Assembly: GCA_012034075.1 (NCBI GenBank)
Contig: JAAURD010000003.1
Location: 1-60,204 of the forward strand
Length of the DNA stretch: 60,204 nucleotides
From: Chloroflexaceae bacterium
Lineage (GTDB): Bacteria; Chloroflexota; Chloroflexia; Chloroflexales; Chloroflexaceae
Direction of reading: 5' to 3'
Position numbers and translations under genes: made by a program. Below the pieces are notes generated by a model. That model made no database searches. It was given only the letters and a program-made list of their open reading frames with translations, and was not told the DNA's origin. Positions 25,728-35,740 of this stretch are shown piece by piece (position 1 is the stretch's first letter; each line of letters begins with the position of its first letter).

Positions 25728-28280
25728 ATGAGAGATGTCGTTGCACTGATGGCTCCAAGGACCACAGAATTAGCCCATCCCCGTTTTTCGCCGATCCGGT
25801 TTGCCTGGCGTCTGCTGCTGGCGCTGGTGAAACTGACGTTGCTTGGCTTTCTGGTGATGGTAGCAGCAGGAATGGGCTTGTATTATCAATATGGTCGTGA
25901 TTTGCCAGACCCACAGGAGATTGGGCAACATCATTCACTGGAAACGACCAGGCTCTATGCCAGTGACGGCAAAACGTTGCTGTATGAACTGGTGGATCCG
26001 CAGAGCGGGAAACGAACAGTCGTGCCATTTGATCGCATTCCGCGAACCATCAAAGATGCCACCATTGCAGTGGAAGATGCGGGGTTTTACGATCATCCGG
26101 GGGTGGATTGGCGCGGCATTGTGCGGGCTATCTGGCTGAATTATACGCATCAGGAGATTGTGAGCGGTGGGAGTACGATACCGCAACAACTGGTGCGGAC
26201 GATTTTGCTGCCGCGTGATCCGGGGGAGACGGATACACCGGTGCAGGTGCGGTATGAGCAAAAAGTACGTGAAGCGATTCTCGCCTTTCAGATCAGCCAT
26301 GAGTATAGCAAGGACCAGCTGCTCAGTCTCTATCTCAATGAGGTGTACTATGGTGCTCAGGCGTATGGGGTGGAAGCAGCGGCACAGACCTATTTTGGCA
26401 AACATGTGTGGGATTTAAATGATGCCGAAGCGACTTTGATTGCGGGGTTACCGCAATCGCCAACGCTACTCAATCCCTTTACGGATATGGAGGGTGCCCG
26501 CGCCCGCCAGCGGATTACGCTGGACCTGATGGTGAAGTATGGGTATATCACGCCGCTGCAAGCCGATTATATTTTCGATCAACCGATTACGTTAACACCA
26601 CCGTCAACACATATTCTAGCGCCGCATTTTGTCTATTATGTGCTGGATCAGCTGGAACAGGGTTATGGGCCGGAGGTCCTGCATCGTGGTGGCTTGCGGG
26701 TGGTGACAACGATTGACCTGGAATTGCAGGCACAGGCGGAAGCAATCGTCCGTGAGCAGGTTGCTGCGCTGCGTTCGCGCAATGTGAGCAATGCCGGTGC
26801 GGTGATGCTGAATGAATCGGGTCAGGTGATTGCCATGGTGGGGAGTATCGATTACGATGACCCATCGATTCCGGGCCAGGTAAATGTAACCATAGCACGA
26901 CGTCAGCCTGGTTCTGCGTTGAAGCCACTGGTGTATGCTGCGGCGATGCAGCAGGGTTGGACGCCGGCGACGGTTATCTGGGATGTGCCAAGTGAATTTC
27001 GCCGCCCAGATGGATCGGCGTATGTGCCATTAAACTATGATAATAGCTGGCATGGCCCACAACGCTTGCGGATGGCGTTGGCAAACTCGCTGAATATTCC
27101 GGCCGTGAAGGCGCTAGAGTTTGTGCAGATCGATCACTTTGTGGCACTGGCTGAGCAACTGGGGATAACGACGTTTGATGACCCGGCACGGTATGGCTTG
27201 GCGATGGCTCTAGGCAGTAACGAGGTGCGCTTGATTGAACTGGTGGGCGCCTATCATACCTTTCGGAATGAAGGGCATTATAAGCCACCGGCGGTGGTGC
27301 TGACGGTGACGAACAGCCGGGGTGAAATACTGGAACGTTGGAGTGCTCATCCGGGTGCGCAGGTGCTGGGGCCGCAGGGCGAGCAGATTGCGTATCTGAT
27401 TACTGATATGTTGAGTGATAATCGGGCTCGCTGGATGATGTTTGGCCGGGGCAATGTGATGGAGTTACCCGATAACCGCCCGGCTGCGGTGAAGACGGGT
27501 ACCAGCAACGATTGGCGTGACTCATGGACGGTAGGCTATACACCCCAGGCAACCATTGGGGTGTGGGTGGGGAATAATGATAATAGCCCGATGCAAGAGA
27601 TTGCTGGTTCAAATGGTTCCGGTCTGATCTGGCGTGAGTTGATGCTGGCGTATCACGAGGATAAGACGCCGCAGCCATTTCCGCGACCGGAGGGGGTGGT
27701 TGAACAGGCTATCTGTGCAGATACTGGCGCGATGGCGAGTGATGCGTGCTCGCGGCAAGTGTCCGAGTTGTTTGTTGCGGGGAGCGAACCACAAGAGGCC
27801 GATGTCACGTATCAGACGCTGCGGGTTGGTGGGAATGGGACATGCCTGGCAGCGTGGCACACACCGACTCATGAGGTACGGAAAGAGACGTTTGCAGTCT
27901 ACCCGGAATCATTCCGTGATTGGGCGATACGCCATGGTATTCCGCAACCACCGACGGAAACGTGTGCGCCACCAGCACCGGCTGCGGTGGCACTGGCCCG
28001 CTTGAAGCCGGTAGGTGATATTGGCATGGCAACCGGACGACAGGTGCTGGTGCGCGGGACGGCTCGCGGGCCGTATCGCCTGGAAGTGGGGGTTGGCCGG
28101 AACCCACCGAACTGGATGCTGATTAGCGAAGGTGATGGCAGTGATATCGAACGTTTGCTCGGTATCTGGCGCACGGCGGAGATACCGCCTGGGCCATATA
28201 CACTGCGATTACAGGTGATGGCGCCGGATGGAAGCAGGGTTGAGGACTTTCAGGAAGTCTGGTATGGTGGGCTTTCCTGA
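25728..28280 (+). CDS. Class A penicillin-binding protein (bifunctional transglycosylase/transpeptidase)
   Basis: 850 residues. A membrane anchor (about 28-53) precedes the GT51 domain with catalytic Glu116 (EDAGFYDHPG) and GGSTIPQQLVR. The transpeptidase domain has nucleophile Ser396 (SALK, 396-399), SLN 454-456 and KTG 589-591. The C-terminal 170 residues form an extra domain with a beta-sandwich feel (RLEVGVGRNPPNW), as in PBP1C-like and Chloroflexota PBPs. It polymerises and crosslinks peptidoglycan outside the membrane. An alternative start is ATG 25749. Confidence 0.93.
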   Translation: MRDVVALMAPRTTELAHPRFSPIRFAWRLLLALVKLTLLGFLVMVAAGMGLYYQYGRDLPDPQEIGQHHSLETTRLYASDGKTLLYELVDPQSGKRTVVPFDRIPRTIKDATIAVEDAGFYDHPGVDWRGIVRAIWLNYTHQEIVSGGSTIPQQLVRTILLPRDPGETDTPVQVRYEQKVREAILAFQISHEYSKDQLLSLYLNEVYYGAQAYGVEAAAQTYFGKHVWDLNDAEATLIAGLPQSPTLLNPFTDMEGARARQRITLDLMVKYGYITPLQADYIFDQPITLTPPSTHILAPHFVYYVLDQLEQGYGPEVLHRGGLRVVTTIDLELQAQAEAIVREQVAALRSRNVSNAGAVMLNESGQVIAMVGSIDYDDPSIPGQVNVTIARRQPGSALKPLVYAAAMQQGWTPATVIWDVPSEFRRPDGSAYVPLNYDNSWHGPQRLRMALANSLNIPAVKALEFVQIDHFVALAEQLGITTFDDPARYGLAMALGSNEVRLIELVGAYHTFRNEGHYKPPAVVLTVTNSRGEILERWSAHPGAQVLGPQGEQIAYLITDMLSDNRARWMMFGRGNVMELPDNRPAAVKTGTSNDWRDSWTVGYTPQATIGVWVGNNDNSPMQEIAGSNGSGLIWRELMLAYHEDKTPQPFPRPEGVVEQAICADTGAMASDACSRQVSELFVAGSEPQEADVTYQTLRVGGNGTCLAAWHTPTHEVRKETFAVYPESFRDWAIRHGIPQPPTETCAPPAPAAVALARLKPVGDIGMATGRQVLVRGTARGPYRLEVGVGRNPPNWMLISEGDGSDIERLLGIWRTAEIPPGPYTLRLQVMAPDGSRVEDFQEVWYGGLS

Positions 28281-28291
28281 CAATCTGGCTA

Positions 28292-28300
28292 TGTTATAAT
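28292..28300 (+). promoter_or_regulatory. Extended -10 upstream of the first NTPase-TPR gene
   Basis: TGT-TATAAT, 12 bases after the PBP stop. It would start transcription about 130 bases before the NTPase gene. No convincing -35. Confidence 0.45.
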
Positions 28301-28436
28301 GGGCACGATAAATCTGATCTCGAGTGATTTAGATCATGATCACAGGACATAATCTGAATCATTCCAGATGGTGTTTGTCTGTCTCGTTAGATTCGCTGCT
28401 TGTCTGAGATGAACGGTTGTTACTGAGTATACATCC

Positions 28437-31171
28437 ATGGAATTACCATTGTACGTCGCGGTCATGAACTGAACTATATCGACACGTTATTGCGTGAATG
28501 GGGCACTCGCCGCATCGTTGTGATCAACGGGCCTTCGGGTGTGGGAAAGACGCGCTTTTTAGAAGAGATCTACCGACGGTATGCAACAGATAACCAGCAT
28601 CAACTGCCGCTGATGGTTGCCTCGATTATTTCTTTTGAAGATATCGTCTTTCATATCCCTCAGCATATCACCCAGAAGATCGCTCAGATGGTCAATGAGC
28701 GCATATTTGAACCATATCTGCGCGTTCTGGTCGATTGGTATGCTCTGAAGCACACCAGAGTCAGTTCGGAACAGCTGCATTGGGCGCTGATCGCTGCGCA
28801 GCAAACGTTTGTGCATTGCTTTCATATCGTTGCCAGTCAGCAGCGCGTTGTGTTGTTGTTCGATAGTGTCAATAGCCTGGAACAACCATCAGCGTTAACC
28901 GGTCTGATCGAATTGCTGCTCCAAGTTGAAAATGTGGTGGTATTGTTGTGCGGTAGCGATATGGAGGCTCTGGTTGGGTCATGGCAAGAGCATGTCCGCG
29001 AGCCGATCCAGATCATCGATCTGGCATTGTTGTCAGCCGAAGCCGGAACACGGTATATCCATTATCGCCAAGATCAGCTACGAGCGGTTCTGTCGCCTGA
29101 ACTGGAAGCGAACGTGCTGCTGTTCACGCGAGGCCATCCAGTGCTGATCGATATGGCGACGACCTGGCTGTTACGCAATGAAACGCCGGCATGGCTGCAA
29201 GCAATCAGTGTGGATCAACTGCGCTTATTGCCAGAAAGCGAATTAGAATTGTACCGGCAGCGGTTTGAGTCGGTGCTGGTGCGGTACTTTGTCCAGTCTG
29301 AACATCTTATGGGACGCTTGCTGATGCTTATGGCGCATGTTGGTCGGGTTGATGCAAAGCTCACGACCATGCTGCTGCGACTGTTGGAGCGTGAAGCGCA
29401 GATGTTGCTTAGAACGGCAAGTGACTATGTGTTTGTGCGTTCTTTTAGCGATCAGACACTGACATTACATGAGGAGATGCAACGCTTAATTAACACCTAT
29501 CTCTGGCCAGTGATAGATCCGGATGGCAGTCAGCGACGTCGTCAAAGCCATATCACGGCAGCGTATCAATCTGAGATGATCCAGATTCTGGGTCAGCAAA
29601 TTGCGCTTATGAGTGAGCAGGAAAACCAGAATGCGAGCAACCACACCATACCCATCACCCATGGCATGCCGCTGCTGGCGCAACGAGAGACGCTGGAATA
29701 TGAACAAATGCTGCGCCGAAAGGAACAGTTAACGCATACCCTGCTGGCTGATCGTGAGCAAGGTCTGGCAGTCTTTGCCGATATGTTCGATACGGTGTTC
29801 TGTGAAAAGCGCCAGGATTTTCGCAAGGTAATCATTGATCAAGTACAGGTATATGCCCAGACATTGAATCAGCAGCAACGGTATACGCTGGAGTCGCGTC
29901 ATATCGAATGGTTGTTGCGGGGCGGCTCGTATCAGCAGGCATATGACAGAGCCAGTCACCTGCTGCTCAATGAACACGCTGAGCCAGCGCATCGGGTGGC
30001 TTTGCTGCTTCAGTGTGGGAATGCTGCACTTCGACTAGGCCACTGGCAACGTGGCATCGCCGACTTTGAGCAGGCCATCGAAATCAGTACCAACAACCAT
30101 CTCCGTTCCTGGTTGGCCCGCAGCCTGAATGCACGTGGCTGGGTGCATCGGCAACAGGGCTTGTATCAGCGAGCCATGCAAGACTATCTGGCTGCGTATC
30201 AACACCATCTGGAGTTGTATGAGACAGACCAGATAGCTTTGACGCTCAACAACATCGCATTTGTTAATGCCCTCAACGGCAACCGCGAGTCGGCGCTGGA
30301 GAGTTGCCGTGCTGCCCTCGATTTGTGGGACCTGTCACCAGACCAGTGCGGTCGAGCAGCGACCTATAGTACGCTAGGCGGTATCTATGTGCGCTTTGAT
30401 CAGCCAACTGAGGCGATGACGTTTTATAATCGCGCGTTGGATCTGTTGAGTAACGAAGGCGATGTTGGTTGGATGAGTCTGGTACGGTGTGGGCGGGCAT
30501 TTGCGTTTCAATCACGCGGCGAATTAGAACGGGCGGCTGATGATCTCGATTGGGCCTGGAGGTATGGCGGTGTCCATTTACAGCCACGCATTCTCAGTTC
30601 GCAGGCATTGATTAAATGGGCAAACCATGATCTGGCAGGGGCACGATTAACGCTTGAGCAATGTCGTCAGATCAGCCAGGAGCAGGGCGATACCTTTCAC
30701 GACTATAAGAGTTTTACCGATTTGCTGGAGCTTGCCTGGGAGTTTGGTGAGTATGATCGTTGGTCTGCGTTTTGGGAAGAGCACCAGCAACGGTATCAGG
30801 ATCAGCAGCAACAGGGAACGATGATGCTGCGTCTGCAAGGCTCCTGTCTGCGCAAAATCGCTGATCTGGCGCTGTGCCATGGGAGCTACGAGGCAGCATT
30901 ACAGGCGTATCAGGAAGGATTTCTGCTGATTGCTTCCCATGAAGTGTATACACGATATACAATGCGTTCTCAATTGCGTCAGACCGAAGAGCGTTTGCAT
31001 GGGGTGGTGCCACAGACCCGATTGCAGCAACTGGGCCGTGATATGACGCGTTTTTGGAGTGAACACGAGCTGTTTTTGATGTATTATCCTGAAGCGCTCT
31101 TGACGTTTCAGCGTTGGCAGAACGAAGGAAGTATTGGAACATATGAACCAGCAGCGAATCAGTCGATTTGA
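28437..31171 (+). CDS. STAND/AAA-like NTPase with C-terminal TPR array (paralogue 1), probable 1-base frameshift near the start
   Basis: About 910 residues. The open frame proper starts at TTG 28490, too close to the Walker A (GPSGVGKT). Upstream codons RGHELNYIDTLLREW in the same frame match the start of the paralogue at 32483 (GRDAELALIDQLVQE) but have no start codon. ATG 28437 (MELP) is one base out of frame; adding a T to the TT at 28449-28450 joins them. After the NTPase domain (about 1-300, Walker B-like VVLLFDSVNSLE) come a linker helix region and TPR-like repeats from about 480. No TIR or protease domain is visible. The radical SAM gene overlaps its 3' end, indicating coupling. Predicted role: ligand-sensing switch or scaffold for the peptide-modifying enzyme. 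Confidence 0.75.
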
Positions 31172-32393
31172 ACCAACCACCGGGCAGTGTGATTGCGCCT
31201 TTGGACAAGACCCATTGGAGCACCGGCACGCTGCTGGTCAATGTGATTGTGCCTTTGCTGATGATTCGGTCATTCCGTTATCTGCCTGGTTGCATCTAAC
31301 GGACCGCTGTAATCTGCGCTGTGCCTACTGCTACCTGCCACACCAGCCTACAGATATGTCACCGGCCATCGGGGAAGCGGCGATCAGGGCAACATTTCGT
31401 TCTGCGCAGATTCACGGCTATCGCCAGGTCAAGTTGAAATATGCTGGCGGTGAGCCATTGCTTGCTTTTGAGCAACTGGTACAGTTGCAACGACTGGCAC
31501 TGCAACTTGCTGATGAGCATGCGATTGGGCTAGAAAGTGTGGTTTTGAGCAATGGGACGTTACTTACCAGTGAGATGATCGACAAGATGCAGGCGTTGCA
31601 GCTGCGGTTGGTCATCTCGCTTGATCAGCTGGATACAGCAGGAGTGGGCCAGCGCGTGTATGCTAATGGTCGCCATGCCGCAGCAGATGTGATGCGAGCG
31701 ATTGATCTGGCGCGGGGGCAGGGTCTCATCCCGGGGATCTCGATTACGGTCAGTGGGCGGAATGCGGCTGATCTTGCAGATGTGGTAGCCTGGGTGCTGG
31801 AACGCACGTTGCCTGTTAGTCTGAATTTCTATCGTACACATGACTGTGCGTCCGCCAGTCCGGATCTCGCGCTTGATACAGAAGCCATGATTGCTGGTAT
31901 GCGTGCTGCCTATCGCGTCATTGAGCAACGGCTACCCGCGTATAGCTTGCTGTCATCATTGCTTGACCGGGTGCATGCCGGTATCCCACATACACGTCCA
32001 TGCAGTGTAGGACACAGTTATCTGGTTTTTGATGAACAGGGTGGAGTCAGTGCCTGCCAGATGCAACGGCAGCAGCAGGTAACCACTGTTGATGCGGTTG
32101 ATCCACTGGAGCATGTACGTCAGACTCATGGTCGATTCAATGTAACGGTCGATCATAAGGCAGATTGTGTGGATTGTGCCTGGAAGTACTGGTGTGCCGG
32201 CGGCTGTCCGCTTGCGGCCTACCGGACAACTGGCAGCTCTGCTACAGCAACACCCGTATGTGCGATCTACCAGGCATTGTTGCCCGATGTGTTGCGTCTG
32301 GAGGGGCTGCGACTGTTAGCACAAGCCCGGTACGCACAACAACCAACTGGTTTTGATGAAGTATCACCAGCTTGCTTCAAGTTGAACGACTGA
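31143..32393 (+). CDS. Radical SAM/SPASM peptide-maturase-like enzyme
   Basis: About 416 residues (419 from the alternative TTG start at 31134, which sits better with the AAGGAAG). Counting from the TTG, the SAM [4Fe-4S] motif CNLRCAYC is at 59-66, followed by KYAGGEPLLAF. The C-terminal SPASM region has seven Cys (PCSVG, SACQM, ADCVDC, WCAGGC, PVC) for two auxiliary clusters. Enzymes of this build modify ribosomal peptides by crosslinks or epimerisation; anaerobic sulfatase-maturating enzymes are the main alternative. Before the barrel are two copies of GQCDCAF (17-23 and 35-41), unusual for the family. The typical N-terminal RRE/PqqD domain is absent, and a separate small protein at 35312 appears to supply it. 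It overlaps the NTPase 1 end by 29 bases. Confidence 0.88.
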   Translation: MNQQRISRFEPTTGQCDCAFGQDPLEHRHAAGQCDCAFADDSVIPLSAWLHLTDRCNLRCAYCYLPHQPTDMSPAIGEAAIRATFRSAQIHGYRQVKLKYAGGEPLLAFEQLVQLQRLALQLADEHAIGLESVVLSNGTLLTSEMIDKMQALQLRLVISLDQLDTAGVGQRVYANGRHAAADVMRAIDLARGQGLIPGISITVSGRNAADLADVVAWVLERTLPVSLNFYRTHDCASASPDLALDTEAMIAGMRAAYRVIEQRLPAYSLLSSLLDRVHAGIPHTRPCSVGHSYLVFDEQGGVSACQMQRQQQVTTVDAVDPLEHVRQTHGRFNVTVDHKADCVDCAWKYWCAGGCPLAAYRTTGSSATATPVCAIYQALLPDVLRLEGLRLLAQARYAQQPTGFDEVSPACFKLND

Positions 32394-32410
32394 CCATCGT
32401 ATGGTATGCT
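32382..32410 (+). promoter_or_regulatory. Predicted promoter of the second NTPase-TPR gene
   Basis: TTGAAC (32382-32387), 17-base spacer, TATGCT (32405-32410), overlapping the end of the radical SAM gene. The spacer and downstream bases (ATCGTATGGTATGCTTC) closely resemble those of the promoter before the 30-codon peptide at 35171-35199. Confidence 0.5.
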
Positions 32411-32482
32411 TCAGGTCATAGAGGAGAGTCGAACATACTGGGGGAACATACCCACTATGCACAGAAGTTACGGAGCATAAAT

Positions 32483-35169
32483 ATGTCGCAACAGGTGCCA
32501 TTCATTGGCCGTGATGCTGAATTAGCGCTGATTGACCAACTGGTCCAGGAAGGGGATACTCGGCGGGCAATCTTCATTGATGCACCTGGCGGTCTGGGCA
32601 AGACACGCCTGCTGCAAGAGGTTAATCAGCGCTATCGAGCCGGTCTCTCGGCTGCACCAACATTGATCGTTGCCGACATTATTGATTTTGACGACCGGAC
32701 GCTCCACATTGCCCAGAACGTTGGTCGGACGATTGCGCAGATGCTCGATAAACGTCTTTTTGAGCCATATCTGCGCGGTCTCTCGATCTACGGAGTATGG
32801 AAGTGGCCGGCGTGAGCGTTGAACAGTTAAACCACCATAGCCTGACGGTTGATCAGACCTTTGTTGATTGTTTTAATGCGGTTTCGGTTGAACGACGAGT
32901 GATCTTATGCATGGATACAGTCGATGAGTTGGAAGATACCGGTCCATGGGATTACATCACGCGCATTGCTCAGCATTTGCGCAACGCAGTGCTCTTGATT
33001 GCTGGGCGCAATGCACGCGAACTGGGCGAAGCCTGGCAGCAAAAGTTAGCAGATGATGTATCGATTATTGACCTATCCCCCCTTGATCTGGCAATAAGCA
33101 ATCGCTACCTTCAATTAAAGCAAGAGATGTTGCGGATCCAACTGAATCAGGAGCTGACCCAGAAATTGCCGCTCCTCGCCGGGGGCAAACCGTTATTGAT
33201 TGACCTGGCCCTGGAGTGGCAGGCCCGTGGGATTGAGTTTCCCTGGCTGATTGAGCAGCAACTCGACGAATTACAGGCATTACCTACAGAGCAGTTACGC
33301 GAGCGCCAACATGAGTTTGAGCGGCTCCTGGTGGTGCATATCACTGAGACTGGTCGTTCGCTCGACTGGCTGATCCTGGTTATGGCATGCGTCTATCCCC
33401 TGGATGTTGAAACGATTGTGAAATTGCTGGGCTTAAATGATGATGAAGCACGCGATTTATTCAATGAAATCCAGGGATATGTCTTTGTTAAACAGATGGG
33501 TGATCAGCGCATTTCGTTGCACGATGAAATGCGGCGTATGGTGAATGACTATGTCTGGGATGAAATAGACCCGGCAGGCAACCCCCAACGACGCGAAAGC
33601 CGTATTACCGCGGAGTACCTGGAACGTGAAATCACGGTATTAGCCAGTCGCATCGATCAACTCATGGCAGCCGAGAAAAAAGCGGGCGAGGAAGCCAACC
33701 GTGAAGCTGCACTCAGTGCGTTTATGACGCGCGAACCTCTTGAGCAGGAACTCTGGTCGCTCAAAGGGCAATATCTCGAACATGTCCTCTTTCTTGATGT
33801 TGATGATGGTGTCGAGACCTTTGCGACGATGTTTGATGAAGCGAGTCGTGCTTATCGTTTCCATTTCCGTGGTGTTTTACTTGCTCAGGTTCAGAAATAC
33901 GTCGATCAATTATCAATAGACCAGCATTATGAATTAATCAGTCGCCAGATTCAATATTTTATGGATGAAGGCGAATACTTGCTTGCCCGCAATCTGGTCA
34001 CTGAAATGTTGAATGGGGGAACGCTAAACCCGGAACGGCAAGTGCAGATGCTGATCCAACGGGCCAATGCCGAAATCCGTCTGGGCAGCGTTGATCGTGG
34101 CATTACCGATTTTGAGACGTCAGTAGCAGTGAGTCAAGAACATAACCTGGTGCAACTGCTGATCAAATCGAGCAATGCATTGGGCTGGGCCTATCGCCTG
34201 ATTGGTGAACTGGATAAAGCAACGTCGCTCTACCGTCAGGCGCGTGCGCTCTGCCTGGATCAGGGCAGCCTGGGCGATGATTATGGCTGGATCCTCAATA
34301 ACCTGACGTTTGTCCTCTCGTACCGGAACCACCGCAGTTCAATCGGCTTTGGTCGCTCAGCGGTGGCCTACTGGCAATCCATTGGCAATGAGATTGGTCT
34401 AGGCGCAGGCTACCTGGTGTTAGGCATTGCGTATTACCAGAAGGGGATGTATGACGAGGCCCTGGAGGTCTTTGAGAAGGCATTAAGTATCTTTGATACG
34501 CTTCAGTTGGAAGGCTGGATTGGTCAAATCTATTCGTGGCGTGGCGCGATTTATCAAGATATGGGCAACCTGACCCAGGCCGCCAGCGATCTCCGTGATT
34601 CCCTTGATGTCAGCTCACGCAATATCGAGGCTATGACTCTCTGCCGTCTGGGGCAGGTCTATATGGCGCAGGAGCGTTGGGAGACGGCTGAGGTCTATCT
34701 CCAGCGAAGCCATGAACGAGCCTATGAGATACCCGATTTTGTGTACTGGATTGCGTCACTGGCTCACCTGATTACGATTGCAGCCGAACGCCAGCAGTAT
34801 GACCGTTTGGAAGAGTTTGAGAACCGACTCCAGGAATGCCTGAATAAGACCCGCACACCGGATGGGCATGCGGTTGGCATTGCCTACTTTGGCTTGGCCC
34901 GCCTGGCGCTGGGGTGCCATCAGTTTGATCTGGTTTTGCGTTATTTAGAGCAGGCACTGGCGCTGGTAACCATTCACGGTTCGTATGCGCGGGTTGATGT
35001 ACTGGATGAGCTGAACCGGGTTGAACGTGATTTTGCCAATCTGGATATTTCCATTGTTCATTCAATTGGCGAGCAGATGAAGGAAATCATGCGGACAAAA
35101 GAAGTGGAAGACATTGATTATGGTCTGATTACACCGATTATGTATACCTGGGCTACATGGACGCCATAA
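32483..35169 (+). CDS. STAND/AAA-like NTPase with C-terminal TPR array (paralogue 2), probable 1-base frameshift
   Basis: About 895 residues when repaired. It starts at ATG 32483 (MSQQVPFIGRDAELALID) with CGGAG upstream and has Walker A APGGLGKT. The first frame stops at 32815 and the rest reads from about 32797 in another frame. Adding a G to GG at 32792-32793 gives LSIYGSMEVAGVSVEQL, which aligns without gaps with LVDWYALKHTRVSSEQL of paralogue 1. Shared stretches include FEPYLR, HDEM-R and DP-G-QRR-S-ITAEY. TPR-like repeats fill the second half. The extreme C-terminus is an aromatic, Thr-rich tail (YGLITPIMYTWATWTP) absent from paralogue 1. It follows the radical SAM gene with its own likely promoter. 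Confidence 0.75.
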
Positions 35170-35170
35170 C

Positions 35171-35199
35171 TTGCTTGCATGGCAATCCTATGCTATTCT
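35171..35199 (+). promoter_or_regulatory. Predicted promoter of the peptide/RRE unit
   Basis: TTGCTT (35171-35176), 17-base spacer, TATTCT (35194-35199) preceded by TGC. It starts immediately after the NTPase 2 stop. Transcription would begin near 35206, leaving a short leader ending in AAGGGAAGGAC. Confidence 0.45.
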
Positions 35200-35226
35200 T
35201 CTGAAGGGAAGGACAAACACTGAGTT

Positions 35227-35319
35227 ATGGTATCTGATCAAACAACAATGTTACACCAGACAGAAGCGCGAACAGGTTGGCTTAATGCTATGAGAGCAGG
35301 ATACCAGACTGATGCGTGA
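35227..35319 (+). CDS. 30-residue peptide, candidate substrate of the radical SAM enzyme
   Basis: ATG 35227 to TGA 35317-35319, with GGGAAGGA 13 bases upstream. The product begins MVSDQTTMLHQ and ends AGYQTDA; its centre carries RTGWLNAMR with one Trp (18) and one Tyr (26) and no Cys. Its last 8 bases overlap the start of the RRE-like gene in a different frame, as in translationally coupled pairs. Size, position and promoter fit a RiPP precursor. It matches no precursor family I know, and a plain upstream leader ORF controlling the next gene is a real alternative. Confidence 0.45.
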   Translation: MVSDQTTMLHQTEARTGWLNAMRAGYQTDA

Positions 35320-35710
35320 CAGGGCTAAACGTGGGTTGGCGCTTCCGGAAATAATCTATCAGCCATCACCATACACCCATGACATTGGTCAGTGTGATGC
35401 CTGTGCCCCGGTCGCCGTCGTCTCGCCACATCGTCACCCTGAAACGGTGACCTCAGCGTGTCGGTATATTCGCTCAGCAGTTATGATTCAGTCGATTGAG
35501 CCGACGGGTTACTATACGCTCATCTCTCCCCAATTGACAACCCTGGTTGTGGTGAACACAAGCGCCCTGATGTATATCAACTTCTTCATTCAGCCACAAA
35601 CAGTCGATACTGTTCCGGCGGACTGGCAGGCAGCCTGGGGCCACGAGACGATCACGACGTTGCACGAACAACTGGTTACGCTGGGCCTTTTGCAGCCTGT
35701 TGTCTCATAG
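35312..35710 (+). CDS. Small RRE/PqqD-like peptide-recognition protein
   Basis: 132 residues. The C-terminal 70 (GYYTLISPQLTTLVVVNTSA through HEQLVTLGLL) have the strand-strand-helix pattern seen in the PqqD-like RRE domain normally fused to the N-terminus of radical SAM peptide maturases: a beta hairpin reporting S/N-P-x(n)-V-V-N, then helices ending in LVTLGLL. The N-terminal part holds GQCDACAPV and a third Cys. It overlaps the 30-codon ORF. It would bind the leader peptide and deliver it to the radical SAM enzyme, which lacks this domain. The fold assignment is by eye. Confidence 0.5.
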   Translation: MRDRAKRGLALPEIIYQPSPYTHDIGQCDACAPVAVVSPHRHPETVTSACRYIRSAVMIQSIEPTGYYTLISPQLTTLVVVNTSALMYINFFIQPQTVDTVPADWQAAWGHETITTLHEQLVTLGLLQPVVS

Positions 35711-35740
35711 TGTGCGTTACCTGGACGCTCATCGTGTCTG

